Below are positions 1 through 11,214 of a stretch of DNA of 64,000 bases, piece by piece. A program made the translations under genes and the position numbers. The notes below the pieces were generated by a model, which did not search any database, was not told where the DNA came from, and saw only the letters and a program-made list of their open reading frames with translations. Positions within the stretch are counted from its first letter, which is position 1, and every line of letters starts with the position of its first letter. The stretch covers positions 2,108,001 to 2,172,000 of the forward strand of contig JAGPYM010000002.1 in the NCBI GenBank assembly GCA_020736575.1, in the 5' to 3' direction. Source of the stretch: Thelonectria olida. Taxonomy: Eukaryota > Ascomycota > Sordariomycetes > Hypocreales > Nectriaceae.

Positions 1-1553
1 GGGGCCGAAGGCAAAAAGCAAAGGGAAGGAGAGGATGGAAAAAAAAAAAAAAAGGCAAAAAGCGCAGATATCTGAATGAAGGGAGACAAATGCAATTGAG
101 GGTTGATTCGCAGTTATTCTTACTGTTCATGGTAGCTAAGCATCGGGAGTGGGTTGATAGCCCCCACCTTTCCCGCTGGCCAATGAGCGTGGGGGTGCTT
201 ATCAGCAACCGAAATCCATCCTCAGTCGTCCAGTTCAATACTTCCACGGATCCTTCACCACGGAACCAATAGTGATTTCAACCCTCATTGAGGAGTTGAA
301 AGACCCTTTCTCCGTTTTGCTGGTCATGCAAGATTCGACAGCAGACCCCTTGCTCAATCTCGCATCTGAATGTCCCAATCTTTGCGTGTATCTCGCTCGA
401 CCGACCAGGCAAGTTGTGAGGCGACACTGTCCATCATCAAGTCTAGAAGGGTCAACCTCCAGCCACTGACCTCATCTTGTGCACTTTCAACCAAGACGGA
501 AGCCGTGTCCTGGAGATAAGCCCATTTGCCTTGTCATAGCTTCTATTGACCGGAACATTTCTTTCTGCACTCACTATATCACATGCCACAATCCCCAGCA
601 TTTCGCTCCCAATTAGCTTTCCCATGGGGGAGGTTAAGGCAAGGGGGGGCTGAGCAGCCTGGGCTTACTAGTATGTATTTCAATGCGAACCAGGGATCCG
701 GGGTACAAGGGTCTTATCAGTTGATTGAAAAAAGAAACGAAGATTCCATTATCAAAACGAGGGGTCTGTGAGCGAGTGTGTGTCTTGAGTTTTACTACTT
801 GAAAGGTCGCCATCATCTCATCATTTCAGAAGACAGATATCGAGGCTGTCTTGAGATATGGGCCATAACCGAACCAATCTTCGTACCTAGTCCAGGCAAA
901 TGCAGGAACAAGAAGAGAACAGGCTGCTTTGCTACGTACCTTCTCTCCATCTCTTTCTTATCATCAAGTTGATCTCAAGGCCCTTTGCTTTGGCTACCTA
1001 CGAATAATGTGATCAATCCAGATGGGGAGAAAGCAGCCGGATAGTTGAAACCTTGCAATTTCCAGCGGGCGACTGTTAATATGCTTTCCATCCTAGGCAT
1101 TAACTTACGAATAACGGTATCTCGGTGAGACGCTCGCGGACGGTGTGAGAGAGCGAGTCGATTGATGATTGATGGGTTCTGTTTTGTCAAATCGATAAGC
1201 ATCCGCCTCAGCCGGAACTAGCCCGTGTGAGAGTGAAGCACCCATTATTATTAAGTCACTTCGTACTCCATCACACATCGATTTGAACTGATCAAGTCTC
1301 TCTCCTCCTTTTTTCGTTTCTTTTTCCTTCTTGCTGTTTCAATCGTCAAATCGGAACCCCTCATCAACAAGAACGGAGAGACACAAAAAAGTGAAGCGTT
1401 GAGTGACATAATTATCTACACCCCCTGCCTTCCATTCTTCCATCCTTCAATCTATCCACCCCCGCCCGGACCAGCTCTTGCCCACCCCCCCAGTTGCCCA
1501 GCCCCGGCCCAGACCCAGACTCGGGAAAGGGAAAGGGAAAGAGCCCAGCACTA

Positions 1554-1571
1554 GTTATCCCAGAAGATAAC
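1554..1571. promoter_or_regulatory. Inverted pair of GATA-core sites, possible AreA/NIT2 site
   Basis: GTTATC (1554-1559) and GATAAC (1566-1571) form an inverted pair with a 6-base spacer, about 520 bases before the transporter start. Fungal ammonium transporter genes are classic targets of the GATA activator AreA/NIT2, which often binds paired GATA cores. The pair is seen directly. Its function is inferred, and it may lie within the transcribed leader. Confidence 0.3.
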
Positions 1572-2054
1572 TCTTCAAGTCGTGCCTTCTGCTTCTGGGC
1601 CCAGCGGCGAAAAAACGACCACTTCCTTTTCACTAAGGCCATTCCAGCCATTCACGTCTGGCTTTTTTTTTCCTTCCATCCTCTTCAACTTATTAATTCC
1701 CTCTCGCGCTCGCTCTCTCCGAAAGCCCCAACTGCAACTCCCATCCTTTCGATTGCTATTACTATTACTATTCCACCGACTGTCCTACTGTGTCCGCCTC
1801 AAAAAGCCGTCTTCTCTTTCTTTTTCGTGTTCTTCCCGTGCTGTGCTTCGAATGAACTTCAGACTTCGAATTATTATCCCTTATCTCTGGACCCTGTGAC
1901 TGCGGTCCCGCCTCCGCCTCCTTCTGTACACGGGCACTTCTCTTATCTCTCCCACCACGCGCTCTCCCTTCTCGCTCCTCCCTTTCCTCTCGACTCTTCT
2001 TCCACCCGCGAAAAAGATATCCGCATAGGAACACCTTCTGAGGCATCGCCATCT

Positions 2055-2078
2055 CGCCCTCGCCCTCGCCCTCGCCCT
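2055..2078 (+). repeat. (CGCCCT)4 microsatellite just before a start codon
   Basis: Four perfect copies of CGCCCT, then a short CT run, end 16 bases before the transporter ATG at 2095. This is a simple repeat in the 5' leader. Length polymorphism between strains would be expected. Confidence 0.8.
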
Positions 2079-2094
2079 CGTTCTCTCTCTCACC

Positions 2095-3829
2095 ATGACG
2101 GACGGCGTGGTGGCCTACAATGGCACCGGCCCGCAGGGCGCTGACCCTCTCGACATGAACGTCAACATTTGGTACCAGGTGAGTTGCTAAGTGGGTCGCA
2201 AGACCGTCAAACGCCCGCAAGCTGACTTGATGCGCCCGCAACCTCAAAGCCTGGCGATATTGCTTGGATGTTGACTGCCACTGCTTTGGTTTTACTTATG
2301 ATTCCTGGTGTCGGGTGAGTTTTCATTTTTTCTTTTGTTTTACGAATATTCTCTTGTTGCGTCATTGACGTCAACCGACTTCGCATTTGCTGTCGCTCGT
2401 GTTAGTCGACTAACATGTTTGACAATGTAGCTTCTTCTACTCCGGCCTCGCCCGTCGGAAGTCGGCCCTCTCGCTCATCTGGCTCTCTGTCATGAGCACC
2501 GCCGTATCATGCTTCCAATGGTTCTTCTGGGGCTATTCTCTCACCTTTTCCCATACCGCCGGCCCTTATATCGGTAACCTCGCCAACTTCGCTTTCCGCA
2601 ATGTCCTCGCTGCCCCGTCCGTGAGCTCCGATAGGATCCCCGATCTGCTCTTCGCCGTCTATCAGGGCATGTTCTCCGCCATCACCGTCGCCCTCGCTAC
2701 CGGCGCTGTTGCCGAGCGTGGTCGCATGCTGCCCTGCGTCATCTTTATGTTTGTTTGGGCCACCATCATTTATGATCCCATCGCCTGCTGGACCTGGAAC
2801 CCGAGTGGCTGGTCCAACAAGATGGGCGGTCTCGACTTCGCTGGTGGCACTCCCGTGCATATCGCTTCCGGAAGCGCCGCCCTCGCCTATTCCATGATGC
2901 TTGGCAAGAGACGTGGCCACGGCACTCATGAATTGAACTATCGCCCTCACAACGTCACCCACATCGTCATTGGCACCGTCTTTCTGTGGGTTGGCTGGTT
3001 CGGCTTTAACGCCGGTTCTGCCCTCTCCGCTAACCTTCGTGGCGTCCTTGCGGCTGTTGTCACCAACCTAGCTGCCTGTGTTGGAGGCGTGACTTGGTGC
3101 ATTCTGGATTATCGCCTGGAGAGGAAGTGGTCAACTGTTGGATTTTGCTCGGGTGTCGTGGCTGGACTGGTCTCTATTACCCCTGGATCTGGTATGTTGA
3201 AACCGGCGTATGGCTTGGTTGACAAAGTAGAGTACTGACAATTTCTTGCAGGCTATGTCCCTGTTTGGTCGGCCGTCATCTTTGGCGTGCTTGGAGCTTC
3301 CTTCTCCAACTACGCCACCAAGGTCAAATTTCTCCTTGGCATTGACGATGCTCTCGACATTTTCGCCGTGCACGGCGTCGGTGGCCTCGTCGGCAACATC
3401 TGCACCGCCTTCTTCGCCAGCAAGACCATTGCCGCACTTGATGGAACGACCCGTATTGACGGTGGTTGGATCGAGCACCACTGGATTCAGATGGGTTATC
3501 AGCTTGCCGACTCTTTTACCGGTGGCTTGTATTCGTTCACAGGCACCTGCCTCATCCTCACCATCATGAACATGATCCCTGGCCTCCGCCTGCGCGCCAC
3601 CGAAGATGCCGAGATTGTCGGAATCGACGACGCCGAAATTGGCGAGTTTGCCTATGATTACGTGGAGCTGACGAGAGAAGTCGTCAACGACCTCGAGAAC
3701 GAAGCCGGCAGTCGGTACTCGGCTGATCCCTCGGCCTTCCATCCCTACGAAAAGAACAGCATTCCTTTGATCGACGCACGCATGTTTGGCGGACAACCCC
3801 CTCCAGCGCCGATAGCATTCCCTCAATGA
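2095..3829 (+). CDS. Ammonium transporter, MEP/AMT family
   Basis: Exons 2095-2178, 2250-2314, 2431-3191 and 3252-3829 give 495 aa, the usual length of fungal MEP permeases. The start MTDGVVAYNG follows CACC. Donors are GTGAGT, GTGAGT and GTATGT, and every junction keeps frame. The family signature runs across the first junctions (YQPGDIAWMLTATALVLL, then FFYSGLARRKSALS). The two pore histidines of the Amt family are present: His193 in PVHIASGSAAL and His344 in AVHGVGGLVGN. The body is a series of hydrophobic helices (11 TM expected for the family), followed by an acidic cytosolic tail. It imports ammonium across the plasma membrane. Ascomycetes carry several paralogs (MepA/MepB/MepC) and I cannot tell which this is, or whether it is the sensor type. 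GATA cores upstream fit control by nitrogen supply. Confidence 0.95.
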
Positions 3830-4636
3830 GTTGGGCCGTGACTTTCCCAACGACACACAGCACTCACTACCAGGCGTAAACGGTAATCAAGCCTTGCAAG
3901 GACGCCAACGACAACGCCTTGGATCTGTACTCATATAGACGGCGACGCCATTTTCTTTTATTATTGATACCCGGTTTCTTTTTCCACATCTTGGATTTTC
4001 GTTTTCTTCATTACTTTCGGTGGGAGGATATTTGCTTGTACGATATGCATGTATTCACATGTCGCGATGGATGAAAAGCTCAGGACAGGCTGATTGACGT
4101 GGGGGAAAGCCAGAAGCCGAGCAATGACTGGACTATTAGTTTCATAGAGAAATGACAATTATCTCAACGTACCTACATGCTATCCTTCACGTCGATGGTC
4201 CTTGGGATTTATTTGTCCCGCCAACGGGTTTTTGTCTTCCAAATGGCCGACGGGCCGTGCGACCAACCCACCCGCTTAATGTTATGCTGAAGTGATTGCC
4301 TAATCAGGATATTCAGAGGGCTGCTTGAACGTGGGGGCTTCAGATCCAAATTTAGCACTGCAGCCTGCCAATTGTCAAGTGTCAAATGTCTGCTCCCCAC
4401 CTGTCACTTCCCCAAGTTCCAACCAAGGCATCAAACCGACCGACTCGACAGATCGCGTCGAATCCGTCCACTCGACGTGAGTGCTCGTAGACCTCACATG
4501 ATTCACGAACAAGCCGCAACTGCTTGGAGAACGAACAGGCGCCATTAGTGTCCCATGGCGAATATGAAGGCCTGACACGCTGCTTCTCCGCTTCACATCG
4601 CACCTTCACTTCTTGTTTACTCGCCCATCGTGCAAC
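3830..4636. other. Intergenic, 3' of transporter and 5' of POL4
   Basis: No gene seen. It holds the transporter 3' end and the polymerase promoter/leader. Open stretches here are short and lack family signals. Confidence 0.5.
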
Positions 4637-7111
4637 ATGACTTCTCTTCAAGAAAAGGCGGCGTTTTTCGATCAACTCAGCCCACTTTACAGCGATGACG
4701 AATTTGATGCAGAAGAGCAAACCGAAAGGAAACGGTGCCGCAACTTCTTCACCACAAAGCCAGCACCTGTCGCGCCTGTTCGTGAAGAGCCCACGGTGCT
4801 CGACCTAACCGAAGACGAACCTCCAAATCCAAAGACAAGGCGGAATCCCAGAAGGGTCGCATCAGCTCCGACACCAGCTCCAAGTGGAAGCTCACGCATC
4901 ATCAAAGGCACGCCGATGGCGAATTTTGCCCGGAAAGGAAGGCTCCGCTCGTTGATGAATGCGCCCAGTGCAGACGTCATTCTTGTGGACGATACTCCCA
5001 TCCCCGAGTCGACGCGCCCTGCCCAGAGAAGCTTGGTCAGAACCACCTCAACGCCGGCATTAATCTCGAGACGTTCAACAATCGGACGTGCGGGGGAAGA
5101 TTCGCCATCTCCAAGTATGGCATTGAAGAAGAGGAAGCGAGAAACCTCGTTCAAACTACGGCCAGAGAACAAGCAGATATTCCAAGGTCTGGCCTTCTTT
5201 TACGTGCCAGATAACGATATTGCGCCTGCTCGAAGGTTGCGCATCACGAAGGCTAGAGAGTTTGGTGCAACATGGACAAGGAATGTGGGCAACGCAACCC
5301 ATGTAGTCGTCGAGAAGAACATCTCGTTCAAGGATGTGGAAGGAATTATGCAACGCGCGAACAGAGCCGCGCCGCCTCGAGTGGTGAATGAGGATTATCC
5401 CATCGACTGCATCCAGTTCAAGGCGCTCCTTCAATGCAACCAGAAGAAGTACCAGCTTGCAGGACAACCGCTGGTTGAGGATGGCAAGCCTGTGCCTTTG
5501 GCCCCGACGAGTTCAGACGAATCGGCTACATCTCTACAACTAAAACCACCACATATAAATCCAAAAAGACGTGACTATGTTCCTCCGAAGAGCACACCGA
5601 CGAGAAGCGAGGAGGCTTCACAACAAAGCAGAGTAGCTGGAACGCCCATCCTAGTCGATTCCCAGCCTATTGTTTTTGATCTGGAGGAAATTGTGGCATC
5701 ACCAGGGGAAGACGAGAATGGAATCGAGATTGGGTCGGGAAGCGCCAACAATGAGGCGCCTACAACAGAAAATGCAAACGAGAGCGTCAGGCCCCAATTT
5801 GCTACTCGACAAACCTCTATCAGCTGCCAAGAGCACAAGGACGAGCTTACGGACTACATCACGCTGTTGCAAGAGTTGAAGGGAATTCCTTTGGATGTAG
5901 AAGACGATGATGGTCACTCGGTCCTCGACACCACGGAAGGCGCCTCGGATGAGATTGAAGACTTGGGCTCAGAAGACGAGCGAGCTAAGAGGCGCAGAGT
6001 CGCCCAAAAGAAAATGCGATCCGGTCGTAAAGAGATGACATTCCAAGAGCGATTCGCATGCAACTCAGCCGGGGCCAAGGACGCTAGGGCGGGGAATCCC
6101 AACACGCGCACCATTGAAGTCCTCCAGCTCATGGCTGACTACTACAATCGAGTCAACGACCATTGGCGAACAACGGCTTACCGCAGGGCCATCAGCACAC
6201 TCAAGCGTCAGAACGCCAGGGTGACGACAGAAGAAGAAGCGTTTCGTCTGCCCGGCATCGGCCGCCGCCTAGCTCAGAAGATCGAGGAAATTGTCATGAC
6301 CGATCGGCTACGACGACTCGAATACGCGCAAGACGATCCTATGGACGAGTCACTTCAGCTTTTCCTGGGCATTTACGGCGTAGGAACCAGCCAAGCTCAG
6401 CAATGGATCGCTCAAGGGTTTCGGACATTGGAAGACGTGAGAGAAAAGGCAAAGCTCACAACCAACCAAATCGTCGGAATTGATCACTATGCCGACCTAA
6501 ACACCAGGATACCGCGGCGTGAGGTAGAAGCTCTCGGCGCAGTGGTGAAAAGTGCAGCCCGAAGGCTCAATGACCAGGTTCAGCTGATTATTGGGGGGAG
6601 TTACCGAAGAGGGGCGGAATCGTCGGGTGATATCGACTTCATCGTTACCAGGCCAAACACTGAGTCTTCGGGAGAGCTGAAGCCATTCCTCGATGAACTG
6701 GTCCAACGACTCGAGGCTGAGCAGTTCCTCGTCGCCCGGTTGGCGTCGTCCAGGTCGGGCAATGACGGCAGTAAATGGCATGGGTGCTGCGTCCTACCAA
6801 AGATCGACGGCTTCAACGATAAGGATTACAAGCCAACCTGGCGGCGCATCGATTTTCTGCTTGTGCCCGAATCAGAGATGGGGGCGGCACTCCTCTACTT
6901 TACGGGTAACGACATCTTCAACCGCAGCATGCGCCTGTTGGCCTCGAAAAAGGGCATGCGACTGAACCAGCGCGGGCTGTACAAGGACGTGATGCGCGGA
7001 CCGCAACGGGTCAAGGTGACGGAGGGAGAGCTCGTGGAGGGGCGGGATGAGAGGAGAATTTTCGAGATTCTGGGGGTGAAATGGCGAGAGCCTCACGAGA
7101 GGTGGTGTTGA
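4637..7111 (+). CDS. DNA polymerase family X (Pol4/lambda-like), BRCT type
   Basis: This is one uninterrupted 824-aa frame. The first ATG is at 4637 (MTSLQEKAAFF); the frame stays open 24 bases further upstream but offers only TTG there. Residues 1-175 are a disordered basic/acidic tail. About 180-268 is a BRCT-like domain (IFQGLAFFYVP ... CIQFKALL). A second linker leads to the lyase/HhH domain near 490-570 (LPGIGRRLAQKIEEI), then the polymerase domain. Catalytic aspartates are visible: D665 and D667 in SSGDIDFIV and D739 in WRRIDFLL. The dNTP-site motif GGSYRRG and the thumb stretch YFTGNDIFNRSMR are also intact. Enzymes of this class fill short gaps in base-excision repair and non-homologous end joining in the nucleus. 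The size exceeds human Pol lambda because of the long N-terminal linkers. The family call is firm; a deficit of any catalytic residue is not seen. Confidence 0.95.
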   Translation: MTSLQEKAAFFDQLSPLYSDDEFDAEEQTERKRCRNFFTTKPAPVAPVREEPTVLDLTEDEPPNPKTRRNPRRVASAPTPAPSGSSRIIKGTPMANFARKGRLRSLMNAPSADVILVDDTPIPESTRPAQRSLVRTTSTPALISRRSTIGRAGEDSPSPSMALKKRKRETSFKLRPENKQIFQGLAFFYVPDNDIAPARRLRITKAREFGATWTRNVGNATHVVVEKNISFKDVEGIMQRANRAAPPRVVNEDYPIDCIQFKALLQCNQKKYQLAGQPLVEDGKPVPLAPTSSDESATSLQLKPPHINPKRRDYVPPKSTPTRSEEASQQSRVAGTPILVDSQPIVFDLEEIVASPGEDENGIEIGSGSANNEAPTTENANESVRPQFATRQTSISCQEHKDELTDYITLLQELKGIPLDVEDDDGHSVLDTTEGASDEIEDLGSEDERAKRRRVAQKKMRSGRKEMTFQERFACNSAGAKDARAGNPNTRTIEVLQLMADYYNRVNDHWRTTAYRRAISTLKRQNARVTTEEEAFRLPGIGRRLAQKIEEIVMTDRLRRLEYAQDDPMDESLQLFLGIYGVGTSQAQQWIAQGFRTLEDVREKAKLTTNQIVGIDHYADLNTRIPRREVEALGAVVKSAARRLNDQVQLIIGGSYRRGAESSGDIDFIVTRPNTESSGELKPFLDELVQRLEAEQFLVARLASSRSGNDGSKWHGCCVLPKIDGFNDKDYKPTWRRIDFLLVPESEMGAALLYFTGNDIFNRSMRLLASKKGMRLNQRGLYKDVMRGPQRVKVTEGELVEGRDERRIFEILGVKWREPHERWC

Positions 7112-7912
7112 TGATAGGAGCAGAGAGGTACTGTGAGTTTGGTGTACGAGTTGGATCGGGGTCTTTGATTGCCTAGCGTGGGAGTTTTGGCTTGATGAAT
7201 TGGATGGTGAAGGTTTCTCGATACACGCATTGATTGATATGATGAAGGCCAAGAAAGAAACTGGCATGATTTCCACATGCCTGCCCAAGCCCTGTGCCCA
7301 TTTCCCCAGGATCTGATGGGACTTGGGGAATTGTGAATTGGTTCCATCGACCCGGGGTAAAGGGATCACATGCAAAAAAACGCCAAGTGGCTGGAGGTCG
7401 AGTTCTGCGTCAGCCGCCTCGCAACTCTCAGCGCCGGGTCCCCTACCATAGGTACCCCTACCGCCCCTGCGTCATCGCCCGCGGTCCCCTCGTGGAAGTC
7501 GTTGTGGCCCGCGGCCCCAGTGGGGAGAAACCGCCCGGCTCTAGCGGCCCAGTTTCTTCTCTCCGCAACACAAGCCGAAGACACTTCCAGGCCCGTACCG
7601 AGGCTTGAACAGGTGACATCCACACCTCCAGACTCTCTCTAATCGATCTGGGCAAACCCCCCGTCCCGCGGGATCTTGATTCCCCAACGTTTCCTCTTCT
7701 TTTTTTAAAACTCGCCTCCTCGTTATATCCTCGATCTTCTCCTGAAATCATCCGATTTTCTTATCTCGTCGTTGTCACTGCCGATGTCGAGGTAAAAAAA
7801 ACGGTCCCGCATAAATTTAGCTTCCGCTTCCCAGTATCGCGACGACTGGCTATCCGTCGACAGCACAAAGCCGTTCTGCCGAGGCATCCTCCTCCCTCCC
7901 CAAAGCGGCACC
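7112..7912. other. Intergenic between POL4 and the PMP24 gene
   Basis: No supported gene. The stretch is GC-rich near 7430-7600, with overlapping open frames on both strands that look like composition artefacts. The last about 150 bases are the leader of the PMP24-type gene. Confidence 0.5.
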
Positions 7913-8924
7913 ATGGCCTCGGCCGCCCTCGAAGGACTCAAGGTATGTTTCTGCGGTGCGGATGCGTGTGCGACGGCTGCTCTGTTGGCGGTTTTCGCAT
8001 GGTCATGTGTTTGGTCGCATGGGATTTGGGCTGACGTATGCAGAACGCGCTGGAGGTCATTGTTCGGGATCCGCGATATCATGACTTGCTGTCGTTGATC
8101 AAGACGGCACGCAATGGCGCTGTCTACGGAACCAAGGTGCGGTTTCCGCATGCGCTGGTGTGAGTCCATCTTTCTCGGGCCCGTGTTCGGAATTGGTTTG
8201 GTTGCTGACTCTCTTTGTTTTTGCAGAATGATCTTCCTCTTCCGCTCTGGAACGTACGTTCGACCCTCTCTGCCGCTACCGTGACCCCGTGTCTCCAATC
8301 GATCGCTCGACTCGTCGACAAACAATATGCTGATATGCGATCATACAGGTTCCGACACAAAGCAGCGCTGGTCTTGCGAGCAACGAGACATCACGCGAGC
8401 AACCTGGCACGATTCGCTGTCATTTACAAGCTGACGATGCTTGCGCTCAAATACTTGGGATCTACTCCTGGAAAGGAGGGTAAGATTTACCCCCTCCGGA
8501 CTATGATGCATTATGCAAGACACAAGTTCTAACAAAAGGCAATCCAGGACCTTACGATTCCTTCTTCGGTGGCCTTGTGGGCGGCTACTTCGTTTTCGGC
8601 GGCCGGTCCAAGCGATCTGGCAAGATCTCATCCGTCAACCAACAAATCGTCATCTACGTCTTCGCGCGAGTGATGCTGGCGCTCGCGCGCATCGCCGTCA
8701 AGCCGGGAGTCGGGTTCCCGGGGGTGTCGTCGGAGCCGCTGCACTCCAAGATCAACCACTACGCGTGGCCGGCGTTCGCGTCGCTGTCGTGGGCCATGGT
8801 GATGCTCGTATTCCGCTACCACCCGGAAGAGCTGCAGTCGAGCTTGCGCAGCAGCATGACGTACATATACAAGGACTGCAACGACTTTGATTCGCTCCGG
8901 ACGTTGATTTGGCACAATAAATAG
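7913..8924 (+). CDS. Peroxisomal membrane protein 4 (PMP24/PXMP4) family
   Basis: Five exons, 7913-7942, 8044-8159, 8227-8253, 8349-8479 and 8548-8924, give 226 aa. Donors are GTATGT, GTGAGT, GTACGT and GTAAGA, and all junctions keep frame. The joined N-terminus reads MASAALEGLK then NALEVIVRDPRYHDLLSLIK, then KTARNGAVYGTKVRFPHALV. This is the conserved start of PXMP4/PMP24 proteins, which belong to the Tim17/Tim22/Tim23/PMP24 superfamily. Further matches are FRHKAALVLRATRHHASNLA and FFGGLVGGYFVFG, a glycine-rich membrane segment. The C-terminus RTLIWHNK has no obvious PTS. The product is expected to be an integral peroxisomal membrane protein; its transport role is not settled in the literature I know. 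Exons 1 and 3 are only 30 and 27 nt. Confidence 0.9.
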
Positions 8925-9752
8925 ACGCGGGCTCGCGCTCCCGGGGGGGTTCTGGGGCGCGCTTGGGTTTTTATCTGGCGTTGCCGGCGTCGCATTGGAG
9001 GTTTTTTTTTTTTTTTGTCAAAGTCTCTGGAACGAGAGACGTGTTGGGAATGGAGAGGGTTCGGCATTTTGCATTGAATACAGAGGGGAAACTATACGCA
9101 ACCGCGAAGGGTAGAAGGTCACCGGACCAGGGACATTGTTACCTGGTGTGGGGTGTAAATATATATATACAGTATTGGGAATACCACGGTTCTATCCGAC
9201 AACGGGCGTAATCCAACGGTCCCCTCACCAAGCATTCTCGAGACCCTGCTTTCACTAAACAAAGGGATGTTGGTTGTGAAGGAGGAACGGACTGATATCC
9301 TCCTCAAGGAGAAGACAGCACAGATGGTAGCAAGAAAGTTTCCCAATACCATTGCATGTCACTCGCCCAGAAGACGACTTCAGGCATGGTATTTGATAAG
9401 TACCATTAAAGCTAAATCACGAAAAGAAGAAGCAGAGGAACAAAGCAACAAGAATATCATTTCTCCATAACATCTCTCGCGATGATGTAACATGGTGTCT
9501 TCCTCTTTGGTCCACATGCACGACCTAAATGGACGAAGCTACCCCGCTAAAAAAATAAGGCAAGCTCAACCCCCCGTCTGCCGCTTTGCCCCTCCACCTC
9601 GGAAGCCCATCTCACCGCGTGCGGCGTGCCTAGCTTCAACCTCACCTCACCACCCTCAAGGTACCGGCACTTCAGTGGTGAACCATCGACAAGTCCACGG
9701 CACCTCACTCCAACTTTTTTCCCTCACGCCGAGAGCTTTTCAGCCGTCCACA
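8925..9752. other. Intergenic between PMP24 and CSN4
   Basis: No gene seen. A T16 run lies near 9003-9018 and an AT-rich patch at 9155-9170. An ATG at 9492 is in frame with the downstream CSN4 gene, with no stop between, so a longer N-terminus is formally possible. Confidence 0.5.
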
Positions 9753-11077
9753 ATGCCGCCCACTCCCGAAATCGTCGCGGCCCTTGCTCGCATTCAATCC
9801 GCCCCGGGCGAAAAGGCACCCCTCTACGAGAAGCTGCTCTCCGAGTTCAAGATATTCACGTCCCTGCACGACGATTTTTACAACCTCGATGCTATTTCCG
9901 CGTCCTTCTTCGGCCAAGGCCTCGGCGTCGTGGCCACTCGGTCTGTGCTAGGCACCTTCATTGACACTCTCAAACGACTCCAGAGCGAGGACCTGTGGAT
10001 CGAGGTCGGCAACAGCACGCTCGCCATCATCGCAGCCCAACCTTCCGCTTCGTCCTTTATCGACGCCGGCGTTGTCCTCCGCGAGCTCATCGCTACCGGC
10101 CACGAGAACCAGGAATGCTTCACGGACGCCGCTAAGATCCTGTCCGAGATTCCGCTCGACAGCTCGCAGCGCAAGATCACCAACGAGGAGAAGGCTCGCG
10201 TTTGGATCCGCATCGTCCGCAACTACCTCGAGGATGACGACTCCACGGCCGCCGAGGCCTTCATCAACAAGCTCAAGAACGTCATGCACAACGTCCCCGA
10301 CCCGGACTTGACGCTGCACTTCAGGCTCTCCCAGGCTCGCATCCAGGATGCGAAGCGAGAATTCTTGTCTGCCTCGCAGCGATATCACGAAATCAGCTTC
10401 TCTTCGGCCATCTCCGAGGAAGAGCGCCTACACACGCTCAGTATGGCCATCAAATGCGCGGTTCTGGCTCCTGCAGGTCCGTTGAGAAGCCGAGCTCTGG
10501 GACGTTTGTACAAGGACGAGCGCGCGGCGCAGCTAGACGAGTTTGGTATCCTGGAGAAGATGTTCCTCAACCGGCTCCTATCTCCAGCAGAGGTGGTCAA
10601 GTTTGCCCAAGGCCTCCAGCCGCACCAGTTAGCTACAACCTCGGATGGCTCAACTGTTCTTGCCAAGGCTGTCGTCGAACACAACCTACTGGGAGCTTCC
10701 CGGCTCTACAACAACATTCAATTTGAAGCCCTCGGTCTACTTTTGGGGCTGAATGCCGAAAAAGCAGAGGAAACCACGGCAAAGATGATCGAGCAGGGTC
10801 GTCTCGTTGGCCGGATCGACCAACTTGACGGCATTGTCTGGTTTGAGGGCGGGGAGGCTTCTGGGGAGAAGGGTAGTGGCCGAGCGGAGCAGATTGTGGG
10901 CAAGGAAATGCGGCGGTGGGATGCTAACGTGGAGAGCTTGGCACAGGATGTGGAAAACGTCACCAACACGTTGCAAAAGGAGTTTCCTGTAAGTGTTCAT
11001 GACGCGTTTGATTCAACTCTGCACTGGGCTAACTGTCTATCTACAAGGAATTCGTGGCCGCAAATCTCGTTACATGA
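9753..11077 (+). CDS. csn4: COP9 signalosome subunit 4 (PCI protein)
   Basis: Exons 9753-10988 and 11048-11077 give 421 aa. The start [16 protein letters not shown] is chosen because the family begins about here; an in-frame ATG at 9492 would add 87 low-similarity residues. The order is an N-terminal helical-repeat region ([39 protein letters not shown]) followed by the PCI domain ([20 protein letters not shown] to [14 protein letters not shown]). The last helix ([19 protein letters not shown]) ends across a 59-nt intron (GTAAGT...AAG) into a 9-codon final exon. CSN4 is part of the eight-subunit complex that removes NEDD8 from cullins and thereby tunes SCF-type ubiquitin ligases. In Aspergillus and Neurospora the complex affects development and the clock. 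The gene ends 138 bases before the convergent SGNH hydrolase gene. Confidence 0.93.
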
Positions 11078-11214
11078 TGACAAAAATCAGCAAGGGATTT
11101 CATTGCATACGGCGTTTGGGAGGGCCAAGGTGTCCCGGGGTTTTGTTTCCAATCCAAGACATAGCGTAAAGGTTCGATGGAGTTTTAGACTCGCATCGTC
11201 AACGAGGTCAACAT

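Larger units (their letters stand above)
1..2094. other. Upstream region and long 5' leader of the ammonium transporter
   Basis: No convincing gene is seen. Open stretches here are short or low in complexity. From about 1640 the plus strand becomes strongly pyrimidine-rich, as in long fungal 5' leaders, and runs into the transporter start at 2095. A 217-codon open stretch ending at 2144 is made of this CT-rich leader and is not believed to be a gene. Several GATA-core sequences occur (for example near 714, 958, 1193 and 1411). Confidence 0.5.

Noticed and set aside
1494..2144. 217-codon open frame before the ammonium transporter
   Set aside because: Made of the CT-rich leader and a (CGCCCT)4 repeat; the start is not an ATG and the frame overlaps the true first exon in another frame.
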